A DNA stretch of 34,087 nt. It comes from Aquificaceae bacterium (GTDB lineage: Bacteria > Aquificota > Aquificia > Aquificales > Aquificaceae). Positions 1 through 7,519 of the stretch are shown piece by piece (positions within the stretch are counted from its first letter, which is position 1; every line of letters begins with the position of its first letter). Position numbers and translations under genes: made by a program. The notes beneath the pieces are model-generated. The model did not search any database, was not told the origin of the DNA, and worked only from the letters and a program-made list of their open reading frames with translations. The stretch lies in NCBI GenBank assembly GCA_015490155.1, contig WFYI01000018.1:1-34087 (forward strand). The letters run 5' to 3'.

Positions 1-111
1 AAGCGATGGTTTGGGGAGTATGTGGTGAGCAGGGGATTTGAGAATATGAGGAAGGAGCTTGTGTTTAAGGTAGGGATAATGAACACGTTAATGATGGCTG
101 GAGTGGTATGA
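1..111 (+). pseudogene. C-terminal tail of a probable DDE transposase (partial at window edge)
   Basis: An open frame enters from the left edge and stops with TGA at 109-111, giving 36 residues. The run KRWFGEYVVSRGFENM, then RKE, K and a late N, resembles the C-terminal end of IS4/IS5-type DDE transposases, where a K-R-x-F-G-E element is followed by an arginine-rich helix and the last catalytic-region glutamate and asparagine. Only the tail is visible, so the family is inferred and the gene may be intact or broken outside the window. The following 170 bp lacks a credible gene and carries a repeated 16-mer, which fits the end of an insertion sequence. Residue pattern seen; identity is inference. 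Confidence 0.45.
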
Positions 112-175
112 GGGTAGGCATGGAAGGATATGTGGAAAGAGGAAGATACTTAGGTCAGGAAGAAATCTAATGCCT

Positions 176-274
176 TTTTTGGACAAAGCAGTTTGAGGTG
201 GAAGTAGGTCTACATGGAAAGCTTGGAGATGAAGCGGAGATGGGATGTTGTAATTTAGTTTTCGGACAAAGCAG
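176..274. repeat. Pair of 16-bp direct repeats, possible IS end
   Basis: The 16-mer TTTTYGGACAAAGCAG occurs at 176-191 (Y = T) and again at 259-274 (Y = C), 83 bp apart in the same orientation. The second copy ends 7 bp before the accD stop codon. Read inward from the right, it begins CTGCTTTGTCCGAAAA, which looks like an insertion-sequence terminal repeat. Together with the transposase tail at 1-111, this suggests the right boundary of an IS. The gene-free stretch 112-281 holds nothing else I can support. Confidence 0.4.
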
Positions 275-281
275 ATGTTCT

Positions 282-1094
282 TTACAATTTTTGTAACAAG
301 GAATGTATAGTGGCTTTTAAGTCCTTTCTGTGAACCACCATGTCTATCTGTCCCTTTTCGAGGAGAAACTCGGAGCGTTGGAAACCTTCGGGGAGCTTTT
401 GTTTTATCGTCTGCTCTATGACTCTGGGACCTGCAAAACCTATGAGGGCTTTCGGTTCCGCGAGTATTATGTCTCCTAGAAAAGCATAGCTTGCAGATAC
501 TCCACCCATAGTTGGGTCTGTAAGAACGGTGATGAACGGTACTCCCTTTTCCCTCATAAGTCCCACGCCAAAAGAGGTTTTTGCCATCTGCATAAGGGAT
601 AAAATTCCTTCTTGCATTCTTGCCCCGCCGGAGCTTGTTATAGAAACGTGAGGGATTCCTTTCTCAATTGCCCTCTCACAGGCTCTAAAGAACCTTTCCC
701 CTACGACCGTTCCCATGCTTCCGCCTATGAACTTGAAGTCAAGCGTAGAGAGTATAACTCTTTTACTGTTGAGGTTACCTTCCACTACGTAAAGAGCCTC
801 GGTAAGCCCTGAAGATTCTTGAGCTTTCTTAAGCCTGTCCTTGTAGCTTTTAGTGTCTTTGAAATTCAAAGGGTCTGTAGGAAGCATGTTCTCAAAGAGA
901 ACCTCTCTGTTATCCTTCTCCAAGAGTGAGTCAACCCTTTCTTTTGCACCCATGGGGAAGTGGTAGTCGCATTTCGGACACACCTTCAAGTTCTTGTTCA
1001 GGTCTGGTACATACAGCAGGGTTTTACAGTCCGGACACTTAGTCCAAAGGTTCTCCTGCTCCCTCTTTTTGAAAATCCTATCGAGTATTCCCAT
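282..1094 (-). CDS. accD: Acetyl-CoA carboxylase carboxyltransferase, beta subunit
   Basis: The beta chain of the carboxyltransferase moves carboxyl from biotin-BCCP to acetyl-CoA, the committed step of fatty-acid synthesis, in an alpha2beta2 complex in the cytosol. At 270 aa it has normal bacterial length. An N-terminal C4 zinc ribbon is visible (CPDC near residue 20 and CPKC near 39), followed by the crotonase-like carboxyltransferase domain with the oxyanion-hole glycines in SSGGARMQEG and the later GGVSASYAFLGD. The start is ATG at 1092-1094. No Shine-Dalgarno precedes it, but TATAAT lies 9 bp upstream on this strand. The gene is monocistronic here: accA is not adjacent, and the divergent neighbour is an exported ChaN-like protein. 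Confidence 0.96.
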   Translation of the reverse strand: MGILDRIFKKREQENLWTKCPDCKTLLYVPDLNKNLKVCPKCDYHFPMGAKERVDSLLEKDNREVLFENMLPTDPLNFKDTKSYKDRLKKAQESSGLTEALYVVEGNLNSKRVILSTLDFKFIGGSMGTVVGERFFRACERAIEKGIPHVSITSSGGARMQEGILSLMQMAKTSFGVGLMREKGVPFITVLTDPTMGGVSASYAFLGDIILAEPKALIGFAGPRVIEQTIKQKLPEGFQRSEFLLEKGQIDMVVHRKDLKATIHSLLQKL

Positions 1095-1103
1095 ACACTA
1101 AAG

Positions 1104-1109
1104 ATTATA
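1104..1109 (-). promoter_or_regulatory. -10 box (TATAAT) of accD
   Basis: A perfect TATAAT on the minus strand ends 9 bp before the accD ATG. No convincing TTGACA-like element sits 16-18 bp upstream. Transcription would start at or within a few bases of the start codon, so the mRNA may be leaderless. Confidence 0.5.
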
Positions 1110-1163
1110 CGAGTGTAATTCAGAGTTTCGTTGGCAAAGCACGGGGTTATATTAGATGTTCTT

Positions 1164-1976
1164 ATGGTAGTAGTTCTTGTGTTGCTCTTTTTTTGCATGT
1201 CCTTAGCTCAAGAGCCGAGGTTCTTTAGGGAGAGTTCCTTTGAGGAGATTATGGATAAGGTGAAATCCTCTAAGGTCATATACCTTGGAGAGACACATAC
1301 GAGCAAGAGAGACCACGAGCTTCAGCTTAGGGTTCTGCAGGCTTTGAAGGATTCGGGTGTGGACTTCGTTCTACTTATGGAAGCGTTTCAGATACCGTTT
1401 CAGGAACATATCGATGACTACATAAATTGCTGGATAGATGAGAGGGAGATGATTGAGCTTACCGAGTACAAAAGACGGTGGAGGTTTGACACGAAACTTT
1501 ACTCTCCTCTGTGGAGGTTTGCGAAGGAAAACTCAGTGCCACTTTACGCCCTAAACATACCTTCCGAGCTTTTGAGGGAGGTTAGAAAGAAGGGATTGGA
1601 GAATGTAATATCTAATTACCTACCGCCGAAGGCGGTGAGACCTAATAAAGAATACGAGGACTTTCTGATTGACATGCTCGGCAAACATAAAAAGGACATA
1701 GATAGAAATAGGTTTCTGGAAATTCAAACGGCGTGGGACAACGGCATGGCTTATAGGATACTTAAGATTATGCTGGCTCATCCCGATAAGAAACTGGTTG
1801 TAATAGTCGGGAAGGGTCATCTTTTCAAAGGATACGGCATACCGTACGTACTCTCAAAGTGGAGCGGTGTTTCCCAGAGTGTCCTTTACTCTACGGAAGA
1901 AGGGTTTTACTTCCTGTTCTCTATTGATTTTTCCAAAGAAAGCTCGTCCGACACCTCTATGAGAGAACCGAACTGA
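1164..1976 (+). CDS. Exported ChaN/DUF399-like (haem-binding-protein family) protein
   Basis: This 270-aa protein has an N-terminal hydrophobic signal (MVVVLVLLFF, then CMSLAQ with a likely signal-peptidase site after SLA). The body carries hallmarks of the ChaN_2/EreA-like family: LGETHTSKRDHE near residue 41, LLMEAFQ in the middle, and VGKGHLFKGYG near the C-terminus. E. coli ChaN is an iron-regulated haem-binding lipoprotein; the function here is only inferred. A TTG at 1131 would add 11 residues, including K and H. I prefer ATG 1164 because it begins the hydrophobic core and has TATATT 10 bp upstream. No lipobox is present (LFFC does not fit). The 3' end overlaps convergent recR by 70 bp. 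Confidence 0.75.
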   Translation: MVVVLVLLFFCMSLAQEPRFFRESSFEEIMDKVKSSKVIYLGETHTSKRDHELQLRVLQALKDSGVDFVLLMEAFQIPFQEHIDDYINCWIDEREMIELTEYKRRWRFDTKLYSPLWRFAKENSVPLYALNIPSELLREVRKKGLENVISNYLPPKAVRPNKEYEDFLIDMLGKHKKDIDRNRFLEIQTAWDNGMAYRILKIMLAHPDKKLVVIVGKGHLFKGYGIPYVLSKWSGVSQSVLYSTEEGFYFLFSIDFSKESSSDTSMREPN

Positions 1977-2515
1977 AGCCCGTAAGATATTCTGGTCGTT
2001 TTTATCTGCGGGAAGCGTCCGTTCAGGAGCTTTATTATGTAGTTTGCGGTAGCCTCACCCTCAACGTTCGGGTTTGTGGCTACGATAACTTCCTTTACCT
2101 TGTTTTCCTGTATCCTTGCAAGTAGGCTGTCTATCGTTAAGTCCTGTGGAGATATACCCTCAAGTGGGGCTATCCTTCCCCCGAGCACATGGTAAACCCC
2201 AGAGTATCTCTCCAGTTTTTCAATAGCGTAGGCGTCTTGAGATTCCTCAACGACACATATAAACCTTCTGCTTCTTTTTTTATCGGAACACACTCTACAT
2301 AACTCTCCGTCGGTGATTAGGTAGCATTCCTTACAGGGCTTGAGGAGTTCCACTGCCGAAAGTAGCTTCCGGGCAACTTCCCTTCTCTCCTCAAGGGGTA
2401 GTTTAAGTAAGTTGTATATAAGCCTGTTAGCTCCCCTCTCACCGTAGGTGGGGATTTTGGTTATTCTCTCGACAGCTTCCCTTAGAGCTTCAGGGAATAC
2501 ATCTTCAAAAGCCAA
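1907..2515 (-). CDS. recR: Recombination mediator protein RecR
   Basis: RecR acts with RecF/RecO to load RecA on SSB-coated gaps. The 202-aa length is typical. It shows an N-terminal helix-hairpin-helix region (IPTYGERGANRL), a C4 zinc finger with cysteines 61, 64, 73 and 76, then a Toprim domain starting at RFICVVEESQDA and containing YHVLGGRIAPLEGISP. The gene starts inside the end of ebfC (11-bp overlap), the conserved ebfC-recR pairing, although the usual upstream dnaX is missing. Its last 70 bp are also the end of the convergent ChaN-like gene, so the final ~23 codons are read on both strands. It is the last gene of the unit that begins with mtaB. Confidence 0.95.
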   Translation of the reverse strand: MAFEDVFPEALREAVERITKIPTYGERGANRLIYNLLKLPLEERREVARKLLSAVELLKPCKECYLITDGELCRVCSDKKRSRRFICVVEESQDAYAIEKLERYSGVYHVLGGRIAPLEGISPQDLTIDSLLARIQENKVKEVIVATNPNVEGEATANYIIKLLNGRFPQIKTTRISYGLQFGSLIEVSDELSLEKSIENRK

Positions 2516-2810
2516 TTCCCAAGCCTCCCAGTAATCCCCCGAACTTTTTGTTAAATTCTTCCTTAGCCATGTTCCTCGATAGGTCTTGGGCTTCGTTTAT
2601 CAAGTCTATGAGTACGGGTTTGAGTTTGCTCCAGTCCTCCTTCAGCTCGGGGTTCTTTATGTCTATGTCTATAATCTCTCCGAGTCCGTTGAAGATTATC
2701 TCCACACCGTCCCGCTCGAGTATTTCCTTCCTAAGCCTCAGCTCCCTTTTTATGTCCTCCACCGAGGCTTGAAAGTCCTTAAACTGCTTCATCATATCGT
2801 ATATGTTCAT
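2505..2810 (-). CDS. ebfC: YbaB/EbfC family nucleoid-associated protein
   Basis: This small 101-aa protein fits the YbaB/EbfC family, dimeric DNA-binding proteins that often precede recR. The sequence opens MNIYDMMKQFKDFQASVEDI, has a charged helix of the family kind (RELRLRKEILERDGVEIIFN), a beta segment with the GEIIDIDI motif, and ends in a glycine-rich tail (FGGLLGGLGIGF) like that of other YbaB proteins. Its start overlaps the end of the phosphatidyltransferase gene by 4 bp (ATGA), and its end overlaps recR by 11 bp, so the three are probably translationally coupled. Confidence 0.9.
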   Translation of the reverse strand: MNIYDMMKQFKDFQASVEDIKRELRLRKEILERDGVEIIFNGLGEIIDIDIKNPELKEDWSKLKPVLIDLINEAQDLSRNMAKEEFNKKFGGLLGGLGIGF

Positions 2811-3421
2811 AGCGTCCTCCTGTCAAGGTACTTCTTAACCTCATAAATTCTGTAAATGGCGGTAGAGAAAGCTCCCAGGGTAATTATAAGAAGTGCCAGC
2901 GGTATAAGTCCGGCAAGTATCCCCAAAAGTAGGATTACCCATCTCTCGGTTCTTTCAAAGAAACCTCCTAAGCCGTAAACTCCCAACGCTTCAGCCCTTG
3001 CTCTCGTATAGCTAACCGAGTAAGAACCTATGACCGCGAGGAAGGAAAGGAGAACTCCCTCTTCTTGTCCTTGACCTCCGTACAACGCCCCAAGAGCAAC
3101 AAAGGGTGCCGCATCGGAAAACCTGTCCACTGTGGAATCTATAAAAGCTCCGAAGTCCGAGGTTATGCCCCTTTTTCTGGCGAGCGCTCCGTCTACCGCG
3201 TCAAGGGTAGCTCCGAACCCGAGGACAAAAAAGGCTAAGATGAACTCCTCTAAGTACAGAAAAAAAGAGCCTACTATTACCAAGGACAACCCGCCGAAGG
3301 TAATCAGGTTGGGGTCAACATTCTTTCTGGCAAGGACTTCTATCACAGGTGATATTCCGCGCTCGAAAACAGGTTTAACTTCTCTCGTTATGAAGCTCAT
3401 TCGCAAGTTATATACTATCAC
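2807..3421 (-). CDS. CDP-alcohol phosphatidyltransferase family membrane enzyme
   Basis: The enzyme transfers a phosphatidyl (or similar) group from CDP-diacylglycerol to an alcohol. The family signature D-x2-DG-x2-AR-x8-G-x3-D-x3-D is perfect: D74, D77, G78, A81, R82, G91, D95 and D99. Several hydrophobic segments surround it, and the C-terminus is basic. The alcohol cannot be told from sequence. Glycerol phosphate (PgsA-like) and inositol phosphate (PIS/AIP-synthase-like) are both possible, and from memory Aquificales are reported to contain inositol lipids. The GTG start at 3421 overlaps the preceding permease stop (GTGA) and has AGGAG 9 bp upstream. ATG at 3400 is an alternative with a poorer ribosome site. 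Confidence 0.85.
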   Translation of the reverse strand: MIVYNLRMSFITREVKPVFERGISPVIEVLARKNVDPNLITFGGLSLVIVGSFFLYLEEFILAFFVLGFGATLDAVDGALARKRGITSDFGAFIDSTVDRFSDAAPFVALGALYGGQGQEEGVLLSFLAVIGSYSVSYTRARAEALGVYGLGGFFERTERWVILLLGILAGLIPLALLIITLGAFSTAIYRIYEVKKYLDRRTL

Positions 3422-4671
3422 ACACCTCCGCTCCTGAATATATCTACGGGGTTTAGCTTTGAAGCTCTATAAGCGGGATATATGGAGGCTATCAGGGACA
3501 TAACTAAAGCGAACATGAAAGATATGTAGTAGTAAACTTCTGACCTGTCCAGTATGAAACCCTTGGCTCTTAGTATTCCCTCCAAGTCAAGCTCCACGTT
3601 GGTAAGGTACTCTTGCATAAGGTAAGCTCCGAAGGAGCCGGCGATACTTCCTGCTATACCTATGAGAAGCCCCTGAATAAGAAAGATTAGGGTTATGTCC
3701 CTATGGGAGTAGCCTATGGCTTTAAGTATCGCTATGTCCCGCTTCTTCTCAAGTACCGTCATCATGAGTATGTTAAATATCCCGAAGGCTGATACTATGA
3801 GTATTGCTCCTACCACAAGAAAAGTAATTATCCTCTGTATCTTGAAGAGCTGTAAGAAGTTGCTGTAAGCCTCCTGCCAGCTTTCAGCATCGTAGCCGGT
3901 CTGCCTCTCTATAATATTTGCCACGCGAACAGCTCTGTTAACGTCTGCAAGCTTTACGACGAGCTCGTTCACTCCGTCGGGGTTCTCCGTTATTTTCTGC
4001 ATCGTTTTTATGTGTATATATGCCCTCGTCTCGTCTATGGTGGTAATATTGGAGTTAAAGAAGTCTAAAACCTCAAATACTTCGGACACACCCTTCGAGC
4101 TGACCAAGAGAACTTTCTGCCCTGCTTCCTTGATGCCCAAGTCCCTTGCTACGAGCTTCCCGAGAATAATGCCCCTTCTATTGGTCTTTAGTTTTTCAAG
4201 CCCGTTCCCTTCAACGTACCTCTGTATACTCGTGGCTGCTCTTTCCAATTCTGGTTCTATACCAAAGAGTTTTACGGGCACTTCCCGGTTTCCGTACCTA
4301 ACTATAGCGTTCCCGTTCAGATGGGGAGATACTCCGAGTATCCCGTACCTACCTGTGAACCTCTCTATGAAGCCACGATAGTCCCTTATGTTCTCTCTTA
4401 CGACTTTTGGTTTGGAGCCGAGAACTTCAAAGAGAGAGTCTTTATAGTAATCCCTCAAGATTCTATCTTCTTCGTAAACACCTTTCGGCTTTACGGATAT
4501 GTGAGCGTCGAGGTCTATAACCTGTTTTATAAAGTGTTTCTGAAAGCCGAGCATAAGGGAACTCATAACCACAAAGGCGGCAACACCTATGGAGACACCT
4601 GCCACTGAGACTACGCTCTGCCTCTTTCTCTCAAAGAGCAGCTTAAAACTTATAAAAAGTACGTGAAACAC
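3418..4671 (-). CDS. FtsX/LolC-like ABC transporter permease
   Basis: This 417-aa inner-membrane permease has the MacB/LolC/FtsX plan. One N-terminal membrane segment follows a basic stretch (KRQSVVSVAGVSIGVAAFVV). A large periplasmic MacB-PCD-like domain spans about residues 50-265, and three C-terminal membrane segments enclose the conserved EKKRDIAILKAIGYSHRDI coupling helix and end SKLNPVDIFRSGGV. Family members move lipoproteins, macrolides or peptides across the envelope using a cytosolic ATPase. The gene starts with GTG 3 bp after the end of the upstream HlyD-like adaptor. No ATPase gene is present in this unit, so the energising subunit must be encoded elsewhere. Confidence 0.88.
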   Translation of the reverse strand: MFHVLFISFKLLFERKRQSVVSVAGVSIGVAAFVVMSSLMLGFQKHFIKQVIDLDAHISVKPKGVYEEDRILRDYYKDSLFEVLGSKPKVVRENIRDYRGFIERFTGRYGILGVSPHLNGNAIVRYGNREVPVKLFGIEPELERAATSIQRYVEGNGLEKLKTNRRGIILGKLVARDLGIKEAGQKVLLVSSKGVSEVFEVLDFFNSNITTIDETRAYIHIKTMQKITENPDGVNELVVKLADVNRAVRVANIIERQTGYDAESWQEAYSNFLQLFKIQRIITFLVVGAILIVSAFGIFNILMMTVLEKKRDIAILKAIGYSHRDITLIFLIQGLLIGIAGSIAGSFGAYLMQEYLTNVELDLEGILRAKGFILDRSEVYYYISFMFALVMSLIASIYPAYRASKLNPVDIFRSGGV

Positions 4672-4674
4672 GGC

Positions 4675-5781
4675 TTACTTTTCCTCGATTAGGCATTCGC
4701 TACCTACGGGAACCCTTAACACTTCCGCATAGTTGCCGTATACCTTCCTGACTTTGAGCCTTTTCCACCTGTCTCCGTCTCTTACCTCTGCGTATCCTTC
4801 CCGAACCGCCTCTACTGGAATAACCTTCGCCTTGCGCTTTTCCACAATCACGTTCCCTTCCACGAGGGAGTTTACGGGTATCTCACTGGGAATTTGAGCA
4901 TCTACCTTAACTTCTACGAGCCTCTTCGATGTATCGCTTTCAAGGGACACCGACGATACAAAACCCTTAAATGTCCTGTCGGGAAAGGCATCGCTCCTCA
5001 GAAGAACCTCCTGACCCACCTCTATTAACGGCGAGAACTCCTCGTCCACCTTCAGTACCACTTCTCTATCCTCAGAACCTACGGAGAACATAACGTTTTT
5101 CACGCTCAGGTGGTTCATGTAGTCCCCTTCCTCCACGAACCTTTTCAAAACAATTCCCTCGACGGGGCTTCGGATTTTATACCTGTCCAATTCCTTCTCA
5201 AGAGCCTCTTTCTCCCTCTCGAGGGCTTCCAATTCCTTTTCCATACCCAGAAGTGTGTCCCTAACCTTTGTTTCCGTAGCGTCCAGCTCCTTGTGAGCCA
5301 ATTTTAGTAAACGTTCGTACTCCTCAAGGGTTTCTTCTGGTATAACGCCCTTCTTAAAAAGCTCCTTTCTCCTCGTGTACTTTCTCTGAAGGTTTATTAG
5401 GTTTACCCTTTTTACCTCAAGCTCAGCTTCCAGCCTCTTTCTAAAGTCCGAGCCTTCCCTGAGCCTCTTCTCCAAAAGCTCTATTTTTCTGCTCAAGGCC
5501 TCTATCTTTGAACTTAGCCCTGAGCTTTCAATAAGAGCAAGCAAGCTACCTTCCCTAACTCTATCTCCCTCATCGGCGTAAATTTCCCTTACGTATCCGG
5601 ATACCGGGGATTTAACGAGAACCTGTTTCTTACTCCGTACGTTCCCGGAGCCATACACCGCCTTTACAACTTCTCTCTCCTGAACGAAACAGGGCTTTTT
5701 TTCTCTTTCCAGGTTTAGAAACTCAAACACAGAAAGCCCCACGATAACGAGCAATATACAGAGTAAAAGAAATCTCTTCAT
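4675..5781 (-). CDS. HlyD/MacA-type periplasmic membrane-fusion protein
   Basis: This 368-aa adaptor has an N-terminal membrane anchor (KRFLLLCILLVIVGLSVFEF). Two half-lipoyl motifs, SPVSGYVREIYADEGDRV near residue 58 and SPVEGIVLKRFVEEGDYM near 212, flank a long charged coiled-coil hairpin (about 88-205). Beta-barrel and membrane-proximal domains follow. Such proteins bridge an inner-membrane transporter to an outer-membrane channel. It sits 5 bp after mtaB and 3 bp before the FtsX-like permease, which points to a MacAB-like efflux or lipoprotein-trafficking pair. No TolC-like or ATPase gene is adjacent. Family assignment is firm; the substrate is unknown. Confidence 0.88.
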   Translation of the reverse strand: MKRFLLLCILLVIVGLSVFEFLNLEREKKPCFVQEREVVKAVYGSGNVRSKKQVLVKSPVSGYVREIYADEGDRVREGSLLALIESSGLSSKIEALSRKIELLEKRLREGSDFRKRLEAELEVKRVNLINLQRKYTRRKELFKKGVIPEETLEEYERLLKLAHKELDATETKVRDTLLGMEKELEALEREKEALEKELDRYKIRSPVEGIVLKRFVEEGDYMNHLSVKNVMFSVGSEDREVVLKVDEEFSPLIEVGQEVLLRSDAFPDRTFKGFVSSVSLESDTSKRLVEVKVDAQIPSEIPVNSLVEGNVIVEKRKAKVIPVEAVREGYAEVRDGDRWKRLKVRKVYGNYAEVLRVPVGSECLIEEK

Positions 5782-5786
5782 GTAAA

Positions 5787-7019
5787 TTAAATGATAACCT
5801 CTACCAAATCACCGGACTTCCAATTGCCTCTGCGGTGTAAGTCTATATAGTTCTCGGTAAGTAATCTTTCTGAAGATAAAGCCACAGCCCGTAGCCTTTT
5901 GCCCCGGTTCGCCTTCAGAAATTTCTCTCTCTTTTCCGCGTCCAGCTCCCTAAGCAATCTTACCCTTTCCCTCTTGACACTCTCCTTTACCTTATCTCCC
6001 ATCTTTGACGCCTTTGTGAGCGGCCTATCCGAATAGGGAAACACGTGCAGGTATGCAAAGGGAGTCTCCTCCAGAAATTTATAACTTTCCTCAAAATCCC
6101 TATCGCTTTCAGAAGGAAAGCCTACTATAACATCGGTACCTATAGCTGTAATACCCCTCTTTGAGAGAATGAACTCCACCACTCTCAAAAATTCTTCCTT
6201 TGTGTACCCCCTTTCCATAAGGGAAAGTATCTTGTCTGAACCACTTTGGAGTGAGAGGTGAAAGTGAGGAGCTATCCTTTCTTCGGAAACCATTAGCCCT
6301 AAAAGCTCCCGGCCTATTTCCTTTATGTGCATAGAAGAAAGCCTGAAAAGCTCTATCCCTTTCACGCTCAGGAGCCTGTTAAGGAGTTTGTAAAGTGAGC
6401 TTCCCAAATCCCACCCGTACTGTGAAAGCTGAGTTCCGGAAAGGACTACCTCCTTGAAACCCGCTTCAGCGAGACTTCTTACCTGTTCAAGAACTTTATC
6501 CTCAGGAACGCTCCTTACCTTCCCCCTTGCAAAGGGTATCACACAGAAGGAACAGAACTTATTACATCCCTCCTGTATCTTCAGAAAGGGTCTTGAGTTC
6601 TCGAAGTACAGAACAGTATCGAAGTCCTTTACCTCCTTCTCCCTGAATATTTCCCCCACCACGGAGCGTTTTTCTCTTTTTTCCAGAAACTCCTCAACTA
6701 TCTTGAGTATCTCTCCCCTGTGTGTGTTTCCTACGACCAAATCCACCTCGTCAAGCTCGACGAGGTCTTTGGGTTTTACCTGAGCGTAACAACCGGTTGC
6801 CACCACCACAGCGTTGGGATTTTTCCTCTTAGCCTGATATATAGCCTGCCTTGAGGCTCTGTCCCCGCCGGAGGTAACCGTACATGTATTAACTATGTAT
6901 ATGTCCGCAAGCTCTTCGAAACTAACCCTCGTGTAACCATTTTTTACAAACTGCTCCGTTATGAGGCTGGTATCAAACTGGTTCATTCTGCAACCGAGAG
7001 TTTTCACTGCAACTTTCAT
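5787..7019 (-). CDS. mtaB: tRNA N6-threonylcarbamoyladenosine methylthiotransferase (MtaB type)
   Basis: A radical-SAM methylthiotransferase that converts t6A37 to ms2t6A37 in tRNAs reading ANN codons. The N-terminal UPF0004 domain holds the auxiliary-cluster cysteines C10, C46 and C77, with the MtaB-type run NTCTVTSGGDRASRQ. The radical-SAM cluster is C152, C156 and C159 (CNKFCSFCVIPFARG). A short TRAM domain ends the protein. The opening VKTLGCRMNQFDTSLI separates it from MiaB. At 410 aa it is somewhat shorter than B. subtilis MtaB. It is first in a six-gene leftward unit. The ATG has no good Shine-Dalgarno: TAAATT 9 bp upstream is a possible weak -10. Confidence 0.9.
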   Translation of the reverse strand: MKVAVKTLGCRMNQFDTSLITEQFVKNGYTRVSFEELADIYIVNTCTVTSGGDRASRQAIYQAKRKNPNAVVVATGCYAQVKPKDLVELDEVDLVVGNTHRGEILKIVEEFLEKREKRSVVGEIFREKEVKDFDTVLYFENSRPFLKIQEGCNKFCSFCVIPFARGKVRSVPEDKVLEQVRSLAEAGFKEVVLSGTQLSQYGWDLGSSLYKLLNRLLSVKGIELFRLSSMHIKEIGRELLGLMVSEERIAPHFHLSLQSGSDKILSLMERGYTKEEFLRVVEFILSKRGITAIGTDVIVGFPSESDRDFEESYKFLEETPFAYLHVFPYSDRPLTKASKMGDKVKESVKRERVRLLRELDAEKREKFLKANRGKRLRAVALSSERLLTENYIDLHRRGNWKSGDLVEVII

Positions 7020-7120
7020 AGCTTGAATAATTTACTCCAAATGCAAAAATTCTCTACAGGTATTTACTTAGCACTTTCATTTATATACCTACGGTTGAAA
7101 TTCAGTAAGATATTTAAACC

Positions 7121-7519
7121 ATGGAGTTTCAATTAATCTTAGTTTTAATCATAGCTTTCATAATTCTGGGTCCCGAGCGGATGATGGACTTGGCTTTCAA
7201 AATGGGGGAGGCTCTGAAAAAGGTCAGGGAAGTATGGGACGAGATAAGAATGCAAGCTTACGTAGAAAACATAAATAAAAGCATCATGGAGGGGGAACAG
7301 AAGGAGTTAGAGGGAAAGGAGGAGGACTACGAATCAGTTCCGGAGGAGCTGGACGAGGAGCTTTTAGACGACGGCTTTGATGAGGACTTTGAAACTGAAG
7401 AAAGTTTAGAGGAAGGCACATCCGAGGAGGAAATTAAAGAAGATGAGCGAGAAGAGCGACCAACTTCAAGCGATGCCCCTAACGGAGCATCTGAGGGAGC
7501 TCCGAAGCAGGCTGATTAA
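7121..7519 (+). CDS. tatB: Sec-independent translocase TatA/TatB-like subunit with long acidic tail
   Basis: The protein has a single N-terminal membrane helix, the hinge LGPERM and an amphipathic helix (MGEALKKVREVWDEIRMQ), the TatA/B plan. The GPER hinge is TatB-like, whereas TatA usually has FG. After residue ~60 the chain becomes extremely acidic, with runs of E and D up to the stop. It is 132 aa long. The gene overlaps tatC by 77 bp in another frame, so the last 25 residues of this tail come from DNA that also encodes the TatC N-terminus. No separate tatA is nearby, so this subunit may do both jobs or tatA may lie elsewhere. tatA/tatB naming is uncertain. Confidence 0.82.
   Translation: MEFQLILVLIIAFIILGPERMMDLAFKMGEALKKVREVWDEIRMQAYVENINKSIMEGEQKELEGKEEDYESVPEELDEELLDDGFDEDFETEESLEEGTSEEEIKEDEREERPTSSDAPNGASEGAPKQAD

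Noticed and set aside
1131-1163. TTG start adding 11 residues to the ChaN-like protein
   Set aside because: No ribosome site, and the ATG at 1164 opens the signal sequence with a -10-like box at good spacing. Not fully excluded, since the extra K and H could form an n-region.
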